Origin: JACCZX01 sp038216465
Lineage (GTDB): Bacteria > Pseudomonadota > Gammaproteobacteria > Burkholderiales > Burkholderiaceae_F
Reading direction: 5' to 3'
Length of the DNA: 57,379 bases
Assembly: GCA_038216465.1 (NCBI GenBank)
Contig: JBBQQC010000021.1
Location: 1 to 57,379 of the forward strand
How positions within the stretch are numbered: the first letter of the stretch is position 1; each line of letters starts with the position of its first letter. Below are positions 25,440 through 33,768 of this stretch, piece after piece. Below the pieces are notes generated by a model. That model searched no databases. It worked only from the letters and a program-made list of their open reading frames with translations, and was not told the origin of the DNA. The position numbers and the translations under genes are program-made.

Positions 25440-26378
25440 ATGCAATGGCTGTTACTCATTTTGTCGCTGCCCACGGAGAACGCCACCGTGCGAATGCGGG
25501 CATGGCGAGCGCTCCGGGCCACCGGCGCCGCGGTTTTGCGGGACGGCGTGTATCTGTTGCCGGCGCGGGATGATCTGCGAGTCACGCTGGAGGCGATTGC
25601 TGCGGACGTCGAAGCAGGCGGAGGCAGCACGCACCTGATGCTGACGACAGAGCCCGAGGGCGCGGGCTTCACCGCCCTGTTCGATCGAAGCGACGACTAT
25701 GCGGCGTTGCTTGACGAAATTCGCAGCGCGAGCGACAAGCTGGATGCGGACACCGCGATTGAAACGCTGAAGCAGTCGCGCAAGCTGCGCAAGACTTTCG
25801 GCGGGCTGGCTGCGATCGATTTTTTTGCAGGAGAAGCGCAAAAGCAGGCCGACGCTGCACTGCAAGAGCTTGAAGCGGCGGCAAATCGCGTCCTGGCTCC
25901 AGACGAACCTCATTCAGTTCGCAGCACGATCAAGCCGTTGCGTATCGAAGACTACAAACGGCGCGTGTGGGCGACACGTCGACGTCCCTGGGTAGACCGC
26001 TTGGCGTGTGCGTGGCTGATACGGCGGTTCATTGATCGCAAGGCCCGCATCGTCTGGCTGGCGAAGCCGAAAGACTGCCCGGCAAAGGCGATCGGTTTCG
26101 ACTTCGACGGCGCGACCTTCAGCCACGTCGGCGCGCGCGTCACCTTTGAAGTGATGCTGGCGAGCTTCGGCCTCGAACAACCGGCACTCCGGCGCATCGG
26201 CGCCATCGTTCACTATCTGGATGCCGGTGGTGTGCAGCCGGCCGAGGCAAGCGGCATCGAAAGCGTGCTGGCCGGTCTGCGAAATGCGTTCGACGACGAC
26301 GATCAGCTCGTCAAAGCCGCTGGCACTGTGTTTGACGGTCTGTTAGCGTCGTTTGAAAAAACGGAATCGCTTGAATGA
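25440..26378 (+). CDS. chrB: Chromate resistance regulator ChrB
   Basis: 312-residue chromate-sensing regulator. It begins MQWLLLILSLPTENATVRMR, the family start, with a PaaX-like winged-helix N-terminal part (about 1-95) and a C-terminal Chrome_Resist domain (about 170-305). The latter has WVDRLACAWLIRRFIDRKA and LRRIGAIVHYLDAGG. The known role is repression of the chr genes that is relieved by chromate. The ATG at 25440 is preferred over a TTG 30 bases upstream because of the conserved start, but there is no ribosome-binding site in front; a leaderless transcript is possible. Its stop overlaps chrA (ATGA). Confidence 0.9.
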   Translation: MQWLLLILSLPTENATVRMRAWRALRATGAAVLRDGVYLLPARDDLRVTLEAIAADVEAGGGSTHLMLTTEPEGAGFTALFDRSDDYAALLDEIRSASDKLDADTAIETLKQSRKLRKTFGGLAAIDFFAGEAQKQADAALQELEAAANRVLAPDEPHSVRSTIKPLRIEDYKRRVWATRRRPWVDRLACAWLIRRFIDRKARIVWLAKPKDCPAKAIGFDFDGATFSHVGARVTFEVMLASFGLEQPALRRIGAIVHYLDAGGVQPAEASGIESVLAGLRNAFDDDDQLVKAAGTVFDGLLASFEKTESLE

Positions 26379-27694
26379 GCCAGCCGATCAGCTTCTGGGA
26401 AGCTTTTTGCTTCTGGCTGAAGCTCGGCTTCATCAGCTTCGGTGGGCCGGCGGGGCAGATTTCGATCATGCATCAGGAATTGGTCGAGAACCGGCGCTGG
26501 ATTTCGGAGCGCCGCTTCCTGCACGCCCTCAATTTCTGCATGGTGCTGCCTGGTCCTGAGGCGCAGCAACTCGCTACCTACATCGGCTGGCTGATGCATC
26601 GCACCTGGGGCGGCATCGCCGCCGGTGCACTGTTCGTGTTGCCTTCGCTATTAATCCTGATCGTGCTGTCGTGGATCTATGTCGCATTCGGCGACGTTGC
26701 GGTGGTCGCGGGTTTGTTCTACGGAATCAAGCCGGCCGTCACTGCAATCGTCCTGCAGGCGGCCTATCGCATCGGCTCGCGTGCTCTAAAGAATGCATGG
26801 TTGTGGGCGATTGCTGCCGCATCGTTCGTGGCCATCTTTGCTCTGAATGCGGCGTTTCCGGCCGTGATCGCGGCCGCCGCATTGATCGGATACATCGGCG
26901 GACGGATCGCACCGGCGAAGTTTGTGGTCGGCGGCGCACACCGTGCGGCCGACGAGTCCTCCGGTGGGGCGATCATCGATGACGACACGCCGACGCCTGC
27001 ACACGCGATGTTTAAGTGGTCGCGTCTGGCGGCGGTAGCGCTGATCGGTAGTGTGCTGTGGCTGGTCCCGATGTCGCTGCTGCTGATCGCCTGTGGTTGG
27101 GAGCACACGTTGACGCAGATGGGATGGTTCTTCACCAAGGCCGCGCTGCTGACGTTCGGTGGCGCGTATGCGGTGCTGCCTTACGTCTATCAAGGCGCGG
27201 TTGGCCACTACGGCTGGTTGACGCCGGCGCAGATGATCGATGGCTTGGCGCTGGGCGAAACAACGCCCGGGCCGCTAATCATGGTGGTGGCCTTCGTTGG
27301 TTTCGTCGGCGCCTACGTCGACGCGCTGTTCGGCGCAGATCAGCTTTTTCTCGCCGGCGCAGTGGCGGCCTCGCTGGTGACTTGGTTTACGTTCCTGCCG
27401 TCGTTTCTATTCATCCTGGCCGGCGGCCCGTTCGTCGAGAGCACGCACAACGATTTGAAGTTCACCGCGCCGCTGACTGCAATCACCGCCGCGGTCGTCG
27501 GCGCGATCCTCAATCTCACCCTATTTTTCGGATATCACGTGTTGTGGCCGGCCGGATTTTCCGGCCGCTTCGACTGGATATCCGCGCTGATCGCGCTGGG
27601 TGCCGGCGTGACGTTGCTCCGCCTCAAAGCGGGTGTAATCCCCGTGATTGCGGTCTGCGCGCTGCTTGGTTTGCTGGTGCAACTCTCTTCCTAG
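26375..27694 (+). CDS. chrA: Chromate efflux transporter ChrA
   Basis: 439-residue integral membrane CHR-family transporter, the long two-domain form. Each half carries the family motif: FISFGGPAGQISIMHQ near the N-terminus (about 19-34), and LLTFGGAYAVLPYVYQ with the GLALGETTPGP signature in the second half (about 262-300). It exports chromate from the cytoplasm. Roughly ten hydrophobic helices are visible. The ATG overlaps the chrB stop, so both are one transcript. The hydrophilic linker AADESSGGAIIDDDTPTPAH (about 190-210) separates the duplicated halves. Confidence 0.93.
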   Translation: MSQPISFWEAFCFWLKLGFISFGGPAGQISIMHQELVENRRWISERRFLHALNFCMVLPGPEAQQLATYIGWLMHRTWGGIAAGALFVLPSLLILIVLSWIYVAFGDVAVVAGLFYGIKPAVTAIVLQAAYRIGSRALKNAWLWAIAAASFVAIFALNAAFPAVIAAAALIGYIGGRIAPAKFVVGGAHRAADESSGGAIIDDDTPTPAHAMFKWSRLAAVALIGSVLWLVPMSLLLIACGWEHTLTQMGWFFTKAALLTFGGAYAVLPYVYQGAVGHYGWLTPAQMIDGLALGETTPGPLIMVVAFVGFVGAYVDALFGADQLFLAGAVAASLVTWFTFLPSFLFILAGGPFVESTHNDLKFTAPLTAITAAVVGAILNLTLFFGYHVLWPAGFSGRFDWISALIALGAGVTLLRLKAGVIPVIAVCALLGLLVQLSS

Positions 27695-27702
27695 GAGTCG
27701 AC

Positions 27703-28155
27703 ATGAAATGGATCACACGCGAACGCCCGAAGATCGACCGTATTGCGTGCCCGTGGTTAGTGGCACGGTTCATCGATCAGGATCCTGAATTTCTATACGT
27801 CCCGAGCGACGAAGTGATGAGCATCGCCAAAAAGACAGAAGCAGTTCCGTACGACATTCCCGGTGTTGAACTGACGCATGCAGGCGAACTGTGCAGCTTC
27901 GACGCGTTCCTGAAGAAATATCAGCTCGATGACCCGGCGCTGCATCGGTTGGCGTTGATCGTGCGCGGGGCCGACACCTCGCGTCTCGGACTCACGCCCG
28001 AATCCGCCGGCTTGTATGCCCTATCCCTCGGCCTGTCGCACGATTTTGCGGACGACCATCAAATGCTTAAGCACGGCATGGTCATGTACGACGCTCTCTA
28101 TGCATGGTGCAAATACTGTCAAAGCGAAACGCACAACTGGCCGCCACGTGCGTAG
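27703..28155 (+). CDS. Stand-alone ChrB-type domain protein
   Basis: 150-residue protein consisting only of the C-terminal Chrome_Resist domain: RPKIDRIACPWLVARFIDQD, then the metal-ligand-like region TEAVPYDIPGVELTHAGELC and LHRLALIVRGADTSRLGL. AGGAG precedes the ATG at 27703, eight bases after the chrA stop. It is a second copy of the domain present in ChrB, but it retains His/Cys residues that ChrB lacks (THAGELC, AWCKYCQSE). Such short ChrB-like proteins are known beside chrA; their function is unproven. The longer frame upstream overlaps chrA out of phase and is not used. Confidence 0.88.
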   Translation: MKWITRERPKIDRIACPWLVARFIDQDPEFLYVPSDEVMSIAKKTEAVPYDIPGVELTHAGELCSFDAFLKKYQLDDPALHRLALIVRGADTSRLGLTPESAGLYALSLGLSHDFADDHQMLKHGMVMYDALYAWCKYCQSETHNWPPRA

Positions 28156-28199
28156 ACGCTGCCAAGGTTGCTGAGCGCTCGCGATATTGGAACCCATGC

Positions 28200-28925
28200 A
28201 TGATCGTTCGCGTCGGCCTCTGCGGCTTCACGATGTCAATGCAGCGGTACTCGCTTCATTTTCCGGTTGTCGAAGTGCAGAACACCTTCTATGAGCCGCC
28301 GCGCGATGCGGTAATGAATAGCTGGCTTACGAGGGCCGGTCCTTCGCTCGAATGCACGATGAAAGTTTGGCAGTTGGTAACGCACGCAGCGAACAGCCCG
28401 ACGTATCGGCGCATGAAGCGCCGGCTCCACGCTGGCGATGAACCAGGTTGGTTTCGCGACTCGGCGATCGTGCAGGAGGGCTGGCAACGTTCTGTTGAAT
28501 GTGCGAATGCGCTAGCGGCTACCGCGATGTTGTTTCAATGCCCGGCCAGTTTTCGACCGGAGCAGGAGAACGTGCGCCGCGTCCGAAAGTTCTTCGAGCG
28601 TATCGAAAGACCGCGCGCGCGACTGCTTTGGGAGCCCCGCGGCGCGCCGTGGCTGGCGAGCCGCGAGCTCGCGCTGTCACTGTGTCGAGACCTTGAATTG
28701 GTGTACGTCGTGGACCCGTTCGTCACTCAGCCCCCGGCCCGGCACTCCGTGTACTGGCGACTGCACGGGATCGGCAACGCGCGGCATTCCTACACCGACC
28801 ACCAGCTGCATCAGCTTCGCCATATGCTGCTCGAAGCCGAACCCGAGGGGCCCGCCTACGTCTTATTCAACAACCTGCCCCGGGTCGGTGACGCGAAGCG
28901 TTTCCGTGCCCTTCTGCCCGGTTGA
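28200..28925 (+). CDS. DUF72 (YecE-like) protein
   Basis: 241-residue soluble protein of the DUF72 TIM-barrel-like family. It opens IVRVGLCGFTMSMQRYSLHFPVVEVQNTFYEPP and contains TMKVWQLVTHAANSP, LLWEPRGAPWLASRELALSL, YWRLHGIGNARHSYTD and YVLFNNLPR. The biochemical role of DUF72 is unknown. It follows the ChrB-domain gene by 44 bases on the same strand and may be the last gene of the chromate operon. The ATG at 28200 is chosen because the upstream residues run into the preceding gene. Confidence 0.85.
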   Translation: MIVRVGLCGFTMSMQRYSLHFPVVEVQNTFYEPPRDAVMNSWLTRAGPSLECTMKVWQLVTHAANSPTYRRMKRRLHAGDEPGWFRDSAIVQEGWQRSVECANALAATAMLFQCPASFRPEQENVRRVRKFFERIERPRARLLWEPRGAPWLASRELALSLCRDLELVYVVDPFVTQPPARHSVYWRLHGIGNARHSYTDHQLHQLRHMLLEAEPEGPAYVLFNNLPRVGDAKRFRALLPG

Positions 28926-28961
28926 TCGGGGCCTGCATTCGACGTAGTGCACCGGCCGGGG

Positions 28962-29438
28962 TTACCTCACCACGAGTTCGTTGACCACCGCTTCAACGTC
29001 GTCGATCGATTGCACCAGCGCCGCCAATTTTTTGGCTTCATCGGGCGAGCGAACACAGCCCTTGAGCCAGACCCAACGCCGTCGACCTTCGACCCAAATA
29101 CTAGTGCGGGAGAAACGGCCGTCGGCGTCGATCGCCTGCTGGACGCGCGGGATGATCTCCTTGTCGTAAAGGTAAGAGTTGGGCAGCCGGCAACGGCCGG
29201 CCCGATAACAGGTGGTACCTCGCTCGGAACGACCGTGTGATTGCGCGAGCATCTCGGCGCGCGTAATTTCAGGGCCGCGCGGAACCGGGCAGTCGGTTAT
29301 GCCGTTCGTGACTTGCAGGAACGGATCGTCGAAAAAGTTCGACCGGTCCTCGGCGGGCGTCGGCGACGAAACGCTGACCAAAGCAACGCTCGCGAACACC
29401 AGTCGCGCGCCGCCGGTTAGAAGCAAACGCCCCTTCAT
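28962..29438 (-). CDS. Exported BON-domain protein
   Basis: 158-residue protein with an N-terminal signal peptide (GARLVFASVALVSVSSPTPAE) and a C-terminal BON domain (about 88-158): IIPRVQQAIDADGRFSRTSIWVEG, then WVWLKGCVRSPDEAKKLAALVQ and DVEAVVNELVVR. The middle contains TDCPVPRGPEITRAEM and several cysteines that could make disulfides. BON domains bind phospholipid or other ligands in the periplasm. It lies 20 bases downstream of tcuB, so it may be the last gene of that cluster. Confidence 0.8.
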   Translation of the reverse strand: MKGRLLLTGGARLVFASVALVSVSSPTPAEDRSNFFDDPFLQVTNGITDCPVPRGPEITRAEMLAQSHGRSERGTTCYRAGRCRLPNSYLYDKEIIPRVQQAIDADGRFSRTSIWVEGRRRWVWLKGCVRSPDEAKKLAALVQSIDDVEAVVNELVVR

Positions 29439-29458
29439 TGTTGAGTCTCGCGATTAAA

Positions 29459-30562
29459 TCATTCAGCGCCGTTGCTCGACCGCGCACTCTGACGGCGATA
29501 CTTGATCAGCGCCAGCGTGCGGTAGATGCCGTGCACGAATTTGCCATAGGGCAACAGCAGAAACAGCGCAAGCACCGGACCGAGGTGAAGCGCAAGCAGC
29601 GTCGGCATCCAGATCGTGTCGCGGCACACCAGCAGTATCAGTCCGGTGGCGCCGGTGATCAGCAGCAGCCAACTGAAGCCCGTGTCGAGGGAAGTCTGCG
29701 ATGCATCGTGTAGTTCGGCAGGTCGCCGCGTTCGTAACCACAACAATCCCGCCGGCCCGATCAATAGTCCGATGCCGCCGGCGGTCCCCAGCAACACCGG
29801 TGCGCTGAGCCACGGATACGGTGCCGGCCAGTCAAGCGCATAGTGGAACAGTGAAGCGATCAGTGTCGATGCGAGGCACAGCGCAAATCCGTAAAAGGTC
29901 AGATGATGAAAGGCGCGCCTTGCGTGTGCGGGCGCGTGGTCCATTTCGCTGCAACCGTCTCCTCCGCCCTTAAGGTTGGTGAGTGCCGCGGCATCGTGCA
30001 GCGCGGACGCCGTCGTACCGCGCAGCGCACTCGAATCGCGGGGCGCGATCGCGCGCCAGAAACGCCGCGCCCCAATCGTGATCGCGACGCACGCAAACGT
30101 GAAGCTCAAGCCGAACATCGCGATCAGAAAATTGTGCGGGAAGATCGTGTAGAACGATCCCGTCGCCGTGGAGGCACGTATAAACCCAGCGCCGCGCCAC
30201 CCGATGCCCAATACGAAGAACAACGTCAGTGACGCTGCCAGCAGCAGCGCGATCACGGCCGGCTGACGCCGGAAGAGTGCCCCAAACTTGCGTGGCCATG
30301 CGTGTGTTTCGTAGGACACGAGCCGGACCTGCGCCAGCGCGCGCGGGATGTTGACTGCGAACTCGTGCGGCGGTGCGTATTGGCACGCCGAATAGCACGC
30401 GCCGCAGTTATGGCACAGGTTGGCCAGGTAATCGAGATCGTTACGCTCGAAACTGAGGCGTCTCTCGATCGCCGGGAACACCGCGCAATAGCCTTCGCAG
30501 TAGCGGCACGAATTGCAGATGCCGATTACGCGCGCTGCGTCGCGATACAGATCTGTGCTCAT
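29459..30562 (-). CDS. tcuB: Tricarballylate utilization protein B (TcuB/CitB)
   Basis: 367-residue membrane iron-sulfur flavin-oxidising protein that re-oxidises TcuA by passing electrons to the quinone pool. Two Cys clusters are present: C16, C19, C22, C26 (ICNSCRYCEGYCAVFP) and C50, C53, C56, C60 (LCHNCGACYSACQYAPP). Several membrane helices follow, for example RFWRAIAPR before them and HYALDWPAPYPW and FLLLPYGKFVHGIYR. The start at 30562 gives MSTDLYRDAARVIGICNSC. Its ATG overlaps the tcuA stop (TGATG), so translation is coupled. Confidence 0.92.
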   Translation of the reverse strand: MSTDLYRDAARVIGICNSCRYCEGYCAVFPAIERRLSFERNDLDYLANLCHNCGACYSACQYAPPHEFAVNIPRALAQVRLVSYETHAWPRKFGALFRRQPAVIALLLAASLTLFFVLGIGWRGAGFIRASTATGSFYTIFPHNFLIAMFGLSFTFACVAITIGARRFWRAIAPRDSSALRGTTASALHDAAALTNLKGGGDGCSEMDHAPAHARRAFHHLTFYGFALCLASTLIASLFHYALDWPAPYPWLSAPVLLGTAGGIGLLIGPAGLLWLRTRRPAELHDASQTSLDTGFSWLLLITGATGLILLVCRDTIWMPTLLALHLGPVLALFLLLPYGKFVHGIYRTLALIKYRRQSARSSNGAE

Positions 30563-31947
30563 CAGGGGGCGTTTGCCAATCGCGCGGCGTGCATTCCTGC
30601 GACGCGGCCGAACACCGTGCCAATCGTCATTCCGATGCCGGCTACATAGCCCTGCCCCAGCACGTTGCCGGCCATGATTTCGCCGGCGGCCAGCATGTTG
30701 GGCGATTTCTTGCCGTCGTTCATCAGAATGCGGGCGTCCGCGTCGACACGGACGCCGAGATAGGTGAACGTGATCCCGGGCCGCAACGGGTATCCGAAGA
30801 ACGGCGGACGATTTATTTTCCGCGCCCAGTGCGTTTTTGGAGGCACGAGTCCTTCGGTAACACAATCGTCGAGCACGGCGTGATCGAACGTGCCTTCACG
30901 TACCGATGCATTGAAGCGGTCAACCGTAGCGCGCAACAGGTCGCGCGCGAGGTGGAGTTTGTCTGCCAGTTCTTCGATGCTCTCCGCGTGTTCCCCCGGA
31001 AACACGGTCGGCATGAAGCGGCCGACCGCCTTCGAATCAATGATCGAATAGGCGATCTGATCCGGTTGCTGCGCCACCAGCCGTCCCCAAATCGCGTAGC
31101 GCTTCGGCCAGAAGTCTTCGCCCTCGTCGTAGAACCGCTGTGCGTCGCGGTTAACGACGATTCCGAGCGACACGCAATCGACGCGTGTCACGATTCCGCC
31201 ATCAAACTTGGGCGCGCGCGCGTCGATCGCCACCGCGTGACACTGCGTCGCGTCGCCAACTGTGGCTGCGCCGGCGTCGAGTAGCGAGCGCAGAACGACG
31301 CCACGGTTGTACGGCGTGCCGCGCACGATGAAATTGTCGGCGGCCGGGCCCCACGCCTCGCGCAACCATTCCAGATTGGACTCGAATCCGCCGGCAGCCG
31401 CGACCAGCAGCCGCGCACCAATGCGCTCGTCGCGCCCGCCGCTGCGCACGAGCGCTGCAGCGAATCGTCCGTTGTCGATCTCGAGTCCAATCACTTCGGC
31501 GCCGTAGCGCACCTGCACCCCCAGCGCAGCGGCTGATCGATAGTAAGCATTCAGCAGCGCCTTACCGCCACCGAGGAAGAAGGCATTGGTGCGACCCAAA
31601 TGCAAAGTCCCGCCGAGCGCGGGTTGAAAGCGCGCGCCGTGCTTGCGCATCCACGGCCGCACGCGCGCCGATTCTCGAATCGTCAGACGTGCCAGAGTTT
31701 CATCGGTGCGACCGGCGGTGACGCGCCTTAGATCGTCCCAATATTCGCCTTCCTGATAGCTTTGCAGCAGAACATCTTCCGGAGTGTCGTGCATGCAGCG
31801 CAGATTGCGCGTATGCCGGCTGTTGCCGCCGCGCGATTCGAGTGGCGCGCATTCGAGCACCAGCACTGAGGCGCCCGCTTCGCGTGCAGTCAGCGCGGCA
31901 CATAAGGCGGCGTTGCCGCCGCCCAGCACCAGCACATCGACGCTCAT
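30562..31947 (-). CDS. tcuA: FAD-dependent tricarballylate dehydrogenase TcuA
   Basis: 461-residue FAD-binding dehydrogenase of the fumarate reductase/TcuA type, oxidising tricarballylate to cis-aconitate in known cases. The FAD motif DVLVLGGGNAALCAALTARE is at 4-23; ESRGGNSRHTRNLRCMHD and GRTNAFFLGGGKALLNAYYR are family segments; and YNRGVVLRSLLDAGAATVGD is followed by the C-terminal FAD region MLAAGEIMAGNVLGQGYVAG. It overlaps the TctC stop by one base and tcuB by one. The tandem with TctC suggests that citrate-like tricarboxylates are delivered by that binding protein. Confidence 0.92.
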   Translation of the reverse strand: MSVDVLVLGGGNAALCAALTAREAGASVLVLECAPLESRGGNSRHTRNLRCMHDTPEDVLLQSYQEGEYWDDLRRVTAGRTDETLARLTIRESARVRPWMRKHGARFQPALGGTLHLGRTNAFFLGGGKALLNAYYRSAAALGVQVRYGAEVIGLEIDNGRFAAALVRSGGRDERIGARLLVAAAGGFESNLEWLREAWGPAADNFIVRGTPYNRGVVLRSLLDAGAATVGDATQCHAVAIDARAPKFDGGIVTRVDCVSLGIVVNRDAQRFYDEGEDFWPKRYAIWGRLVAQQPDQIAYSIIDSKAVGRFMPTVFPGEHAESIEELADKLHLARDLLRATVDRFNASVREGTFDHAVLDDCVTEGLVPPKTHWARKINRPPFFGYPLRPGITFTYLGVRVDADARILMNDGKKSPNMLAAGEIMAGNVLGQGYVAGIGMTIGTVFGRVAGMHAARLANAP

Positions 31948-32918
31948 TACTCGATAACGATGCCGGCGCGCGTGACGACCTGCTGCCAGCGCGCCTGCTC
32001 TTTCTTGATGAACGCGGCAAAACTCTCGGGACCACCCTGCCCCGCAACCGCATCGTCCTGCGCGAAACGCTGCGTGATCGTACTTGACCTAAGCGCCTTA
32101 CCGATCTCGGTCGCCATTTTGTCGATGATCGGCTTCGGCGTTCCGGCAGGCGCCAACACGCCGTACCACTGCGATGTTTCGAATCCCGGGTACCCCATCT
32201 CGGCCACGGTCGGTACATCGGGCAATGAATGGATGCGCGCGGGCGTTCCGACCGCGATCGCACGCAACTTGCCACTCTTGATATGTCCCAGCAACGCGGG
32301 AGCGCCCGCCGACGAGGCTTCGGTCCGGCCACCGAGCAGGTCCTGCAGCTGTGGACCGGTGCCGCGATAAGGCACGTGCACGACGAAAATTCCGGTAACC
32401 GATTTCAGATATTCGAACGCAAGATGGCCGGCGCTTCCGTTGCCGGCGGATCCATAGTTGAGCTTGCCGGGATTGTCCTTCGCATAGGCGACGAACTCCC
32501 TGAAGTTCTTGGCCGGCACTTCGTTGTTGATGACGAACACATTCGGCACACGCGCCAATAGCGCGACGGGCATGAATGCCTTGTTGACGTCATACGGATG
32601 CTTCTTCATCGCGTACGGATTGACCGCGAGCGTGCCGACGTGACCCAGGATGATCGTGTAACCATCAGCTTGCGCGCTCGCTACCTCTTGCATCGCGATC
32701 GTGCCGGCGCCGCCGGGTTTATTCTCGACGTACACCGTCTGGCCGAGTTGCTTCGTCAATTCCTGCGCGACGCTGCGCGCGACGATTTCCGAGCTGCCGC
32801 CGGGTGCGAACGGCACCACAAACCGGATCGGCTTGGTCGGCCACTCCTGCGCACTCGCGGGATCCAGAAAAATCACAGGCAATAGCAGCAGCACGCTGCA
32901 CGCCACTCGCTTGAACAT
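31947..32918 (-). CDS. Exported TctC/Bug-family solute-binding protein
   Basis: 323-residue periplasmic binding protein. The signal peptide runs to LLPVIFLDPASAQ, and the mature protein starts EWPTKPIRFVVPFAPGGSSE, the typical TctC opening. Conserved PGKLNYGSAGNGSAGHLAFE, HVPYRGTGPQLQDLLGG and the C-terminal FAAFIKKEQARWQQVV confirm the family. It presumably delivers a carboxylate to a TctAB-type membrane complex, none of which is in the window. It is coupled to tcuA by one-base overlap (TAATG). GGGAGGTC sits before the ATG. Confidence 0.9.
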   Translation of the reverse strand: MFKRVACSVLLLLPVIFLDPASAQEWPTKPIRFVVPFAPGGSSEIVARSVAQELTKQLGQTVYVENKPGGAGTIAMQEVASAQADGYTIILGHVGTLAVNPYAMKKHPYDVNKAFMPVALLARVPNVFVINNEVPAKNFREFVAYAKDNPGKLNYGSAGNGSAGHLAFEYLKSVTGIFVVHVPYRGTGPQLQDLLGGRTEASSAGAPALLGHIKSGKLRAIAVGTPARIHSLPDVPTVAEMGYPGFETSQWYGVLAPAGTPKPIIDKMATEIGKALRSSTITQRFAQDDAVAGQGGPESFAAFIKKEQARWQQVVTRAGIVIE

Positions 32919-32943
32919 TTGACCTCCCGTTTCCGTTATTGCT

Positions 32944-33699
32944 TCAGAACTGATAGCGGCGCAGGCCACCGTCGACCGGTATCACGGCGCCGGTGATATA
33001 GCTTGCTCGCGACGACGCGAGAAAGGCGATCAGATGCGCGAGATCCTCGGGCTCACCGTAGCGGCCGGCTGGAATCTCGTGCTCGGACTGCCACGCCCGG
33101 TATTCGGGCGTGTAGTTGCGCAGAATTTGTTCGCTCATCACGCGGCCCGGAGGAATGCTGTTGACGGTGATGCCGTGCCGTCCGACTTCGCGCGATAAAC
33201 CCTTGGCCCACGAGTGCATGGCGGCCTTGGCGCAGAAAGCACCATTGATGCCCTCCGGCTCGGACTTGCCGGTGATGTTGATGATGCGGCCCCAGCCATT
33301 CGCAATCATCTGCCCGAGCAGCGCGTGCGTCAGCTGACGGTGGCGCGTGAAGTTCAATGTCAGTGCCTCCTGCCATTGATTTTCGCTCGCGTCGATGCCG
33401 AATGGCCGGCTGCCGCCGGCGTTGTTGACGATGATCTCGACCTTACCAAGCGCTGCCAGCGCCTGCTGCGCGACGGCCTCCGGATACGCCTCGTCCATCG
33501 CATCGTGGACGATGATCACAGGTGCCAGCCCGCCCGCCGCGCCGATCTCGGTTCCGAGCTCGAGCAGCTGGTCGCGTCGGCGAGCGGTGACTGCCAAGCG
33601 CACACCTTCGGCCGCCAGGATGCGCGCAGCGGCGCGGCCGATTCCGGCGCTCGCTCCGGTGACGAGTGCCGTGCGTCCTGCCAGTCCAAGATCCATCAT
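32944..33699 (-). CDS. SDR-like protein lacking the catalytic tyrosine
   Basis: 251-residue short-chain dehydrogenase fold: cofactor motif TGASAGIG (14-21), NNAG (92-95), and C-terminal YITGAVIPVDGGLRRYQF. The active-site region reads ITGKSEPEGINGAFCAK: the lysine is at 158 but the residue four positions before it (154), where SDR enzymes have tyrosine, is alanine, and the loop is about four residues shorter than usual. It may still bind NAD(P)H and act on a special substrate, or be a pseudoenzyme. It is the first gene of the tricarballylate cluster on this strand, 25 bases upstream of TctC. A second ATG three bases in (33696) is an equally good start. Confidence 0.85.
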   Translation of the reverse strand: MMDLGLAGRTALVTGASAGIGRAAARILAAEGVRLAVTARRRDQLLELGTEIGAAGGLAPVIIVHDAMDEAYPEAVAQQALAALGKVEIIVNNAGGSRPFGIDASENQWQEALTLNFTRHRQLTHALLGQMIANGWGRIINITGKSEPEGINGAFCAKAAMHSWAKGLSREVGRHGITVNSIPPGRVMSEQILRNYTPEYRAWQSEHEIPAGRYGEPEDLAHLIAFLASSRASYITGAVIPVDGGLRRYQF

Positions 33700-33768
33700 C
33701 CCCCCGGGAACGGTTAACAGCCGCCAGTAAGCTGCCGCAGTGTCGCGTCGCCGGCGAGCGTAACTGAT

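Noticed and set aside
27058..27702. Plus-strand extension upstream of the stand-alone ChrB-type gene
   Set aside because: It overlaps chrA in another frame; a good ribosome-binding site and family start are at 27703.
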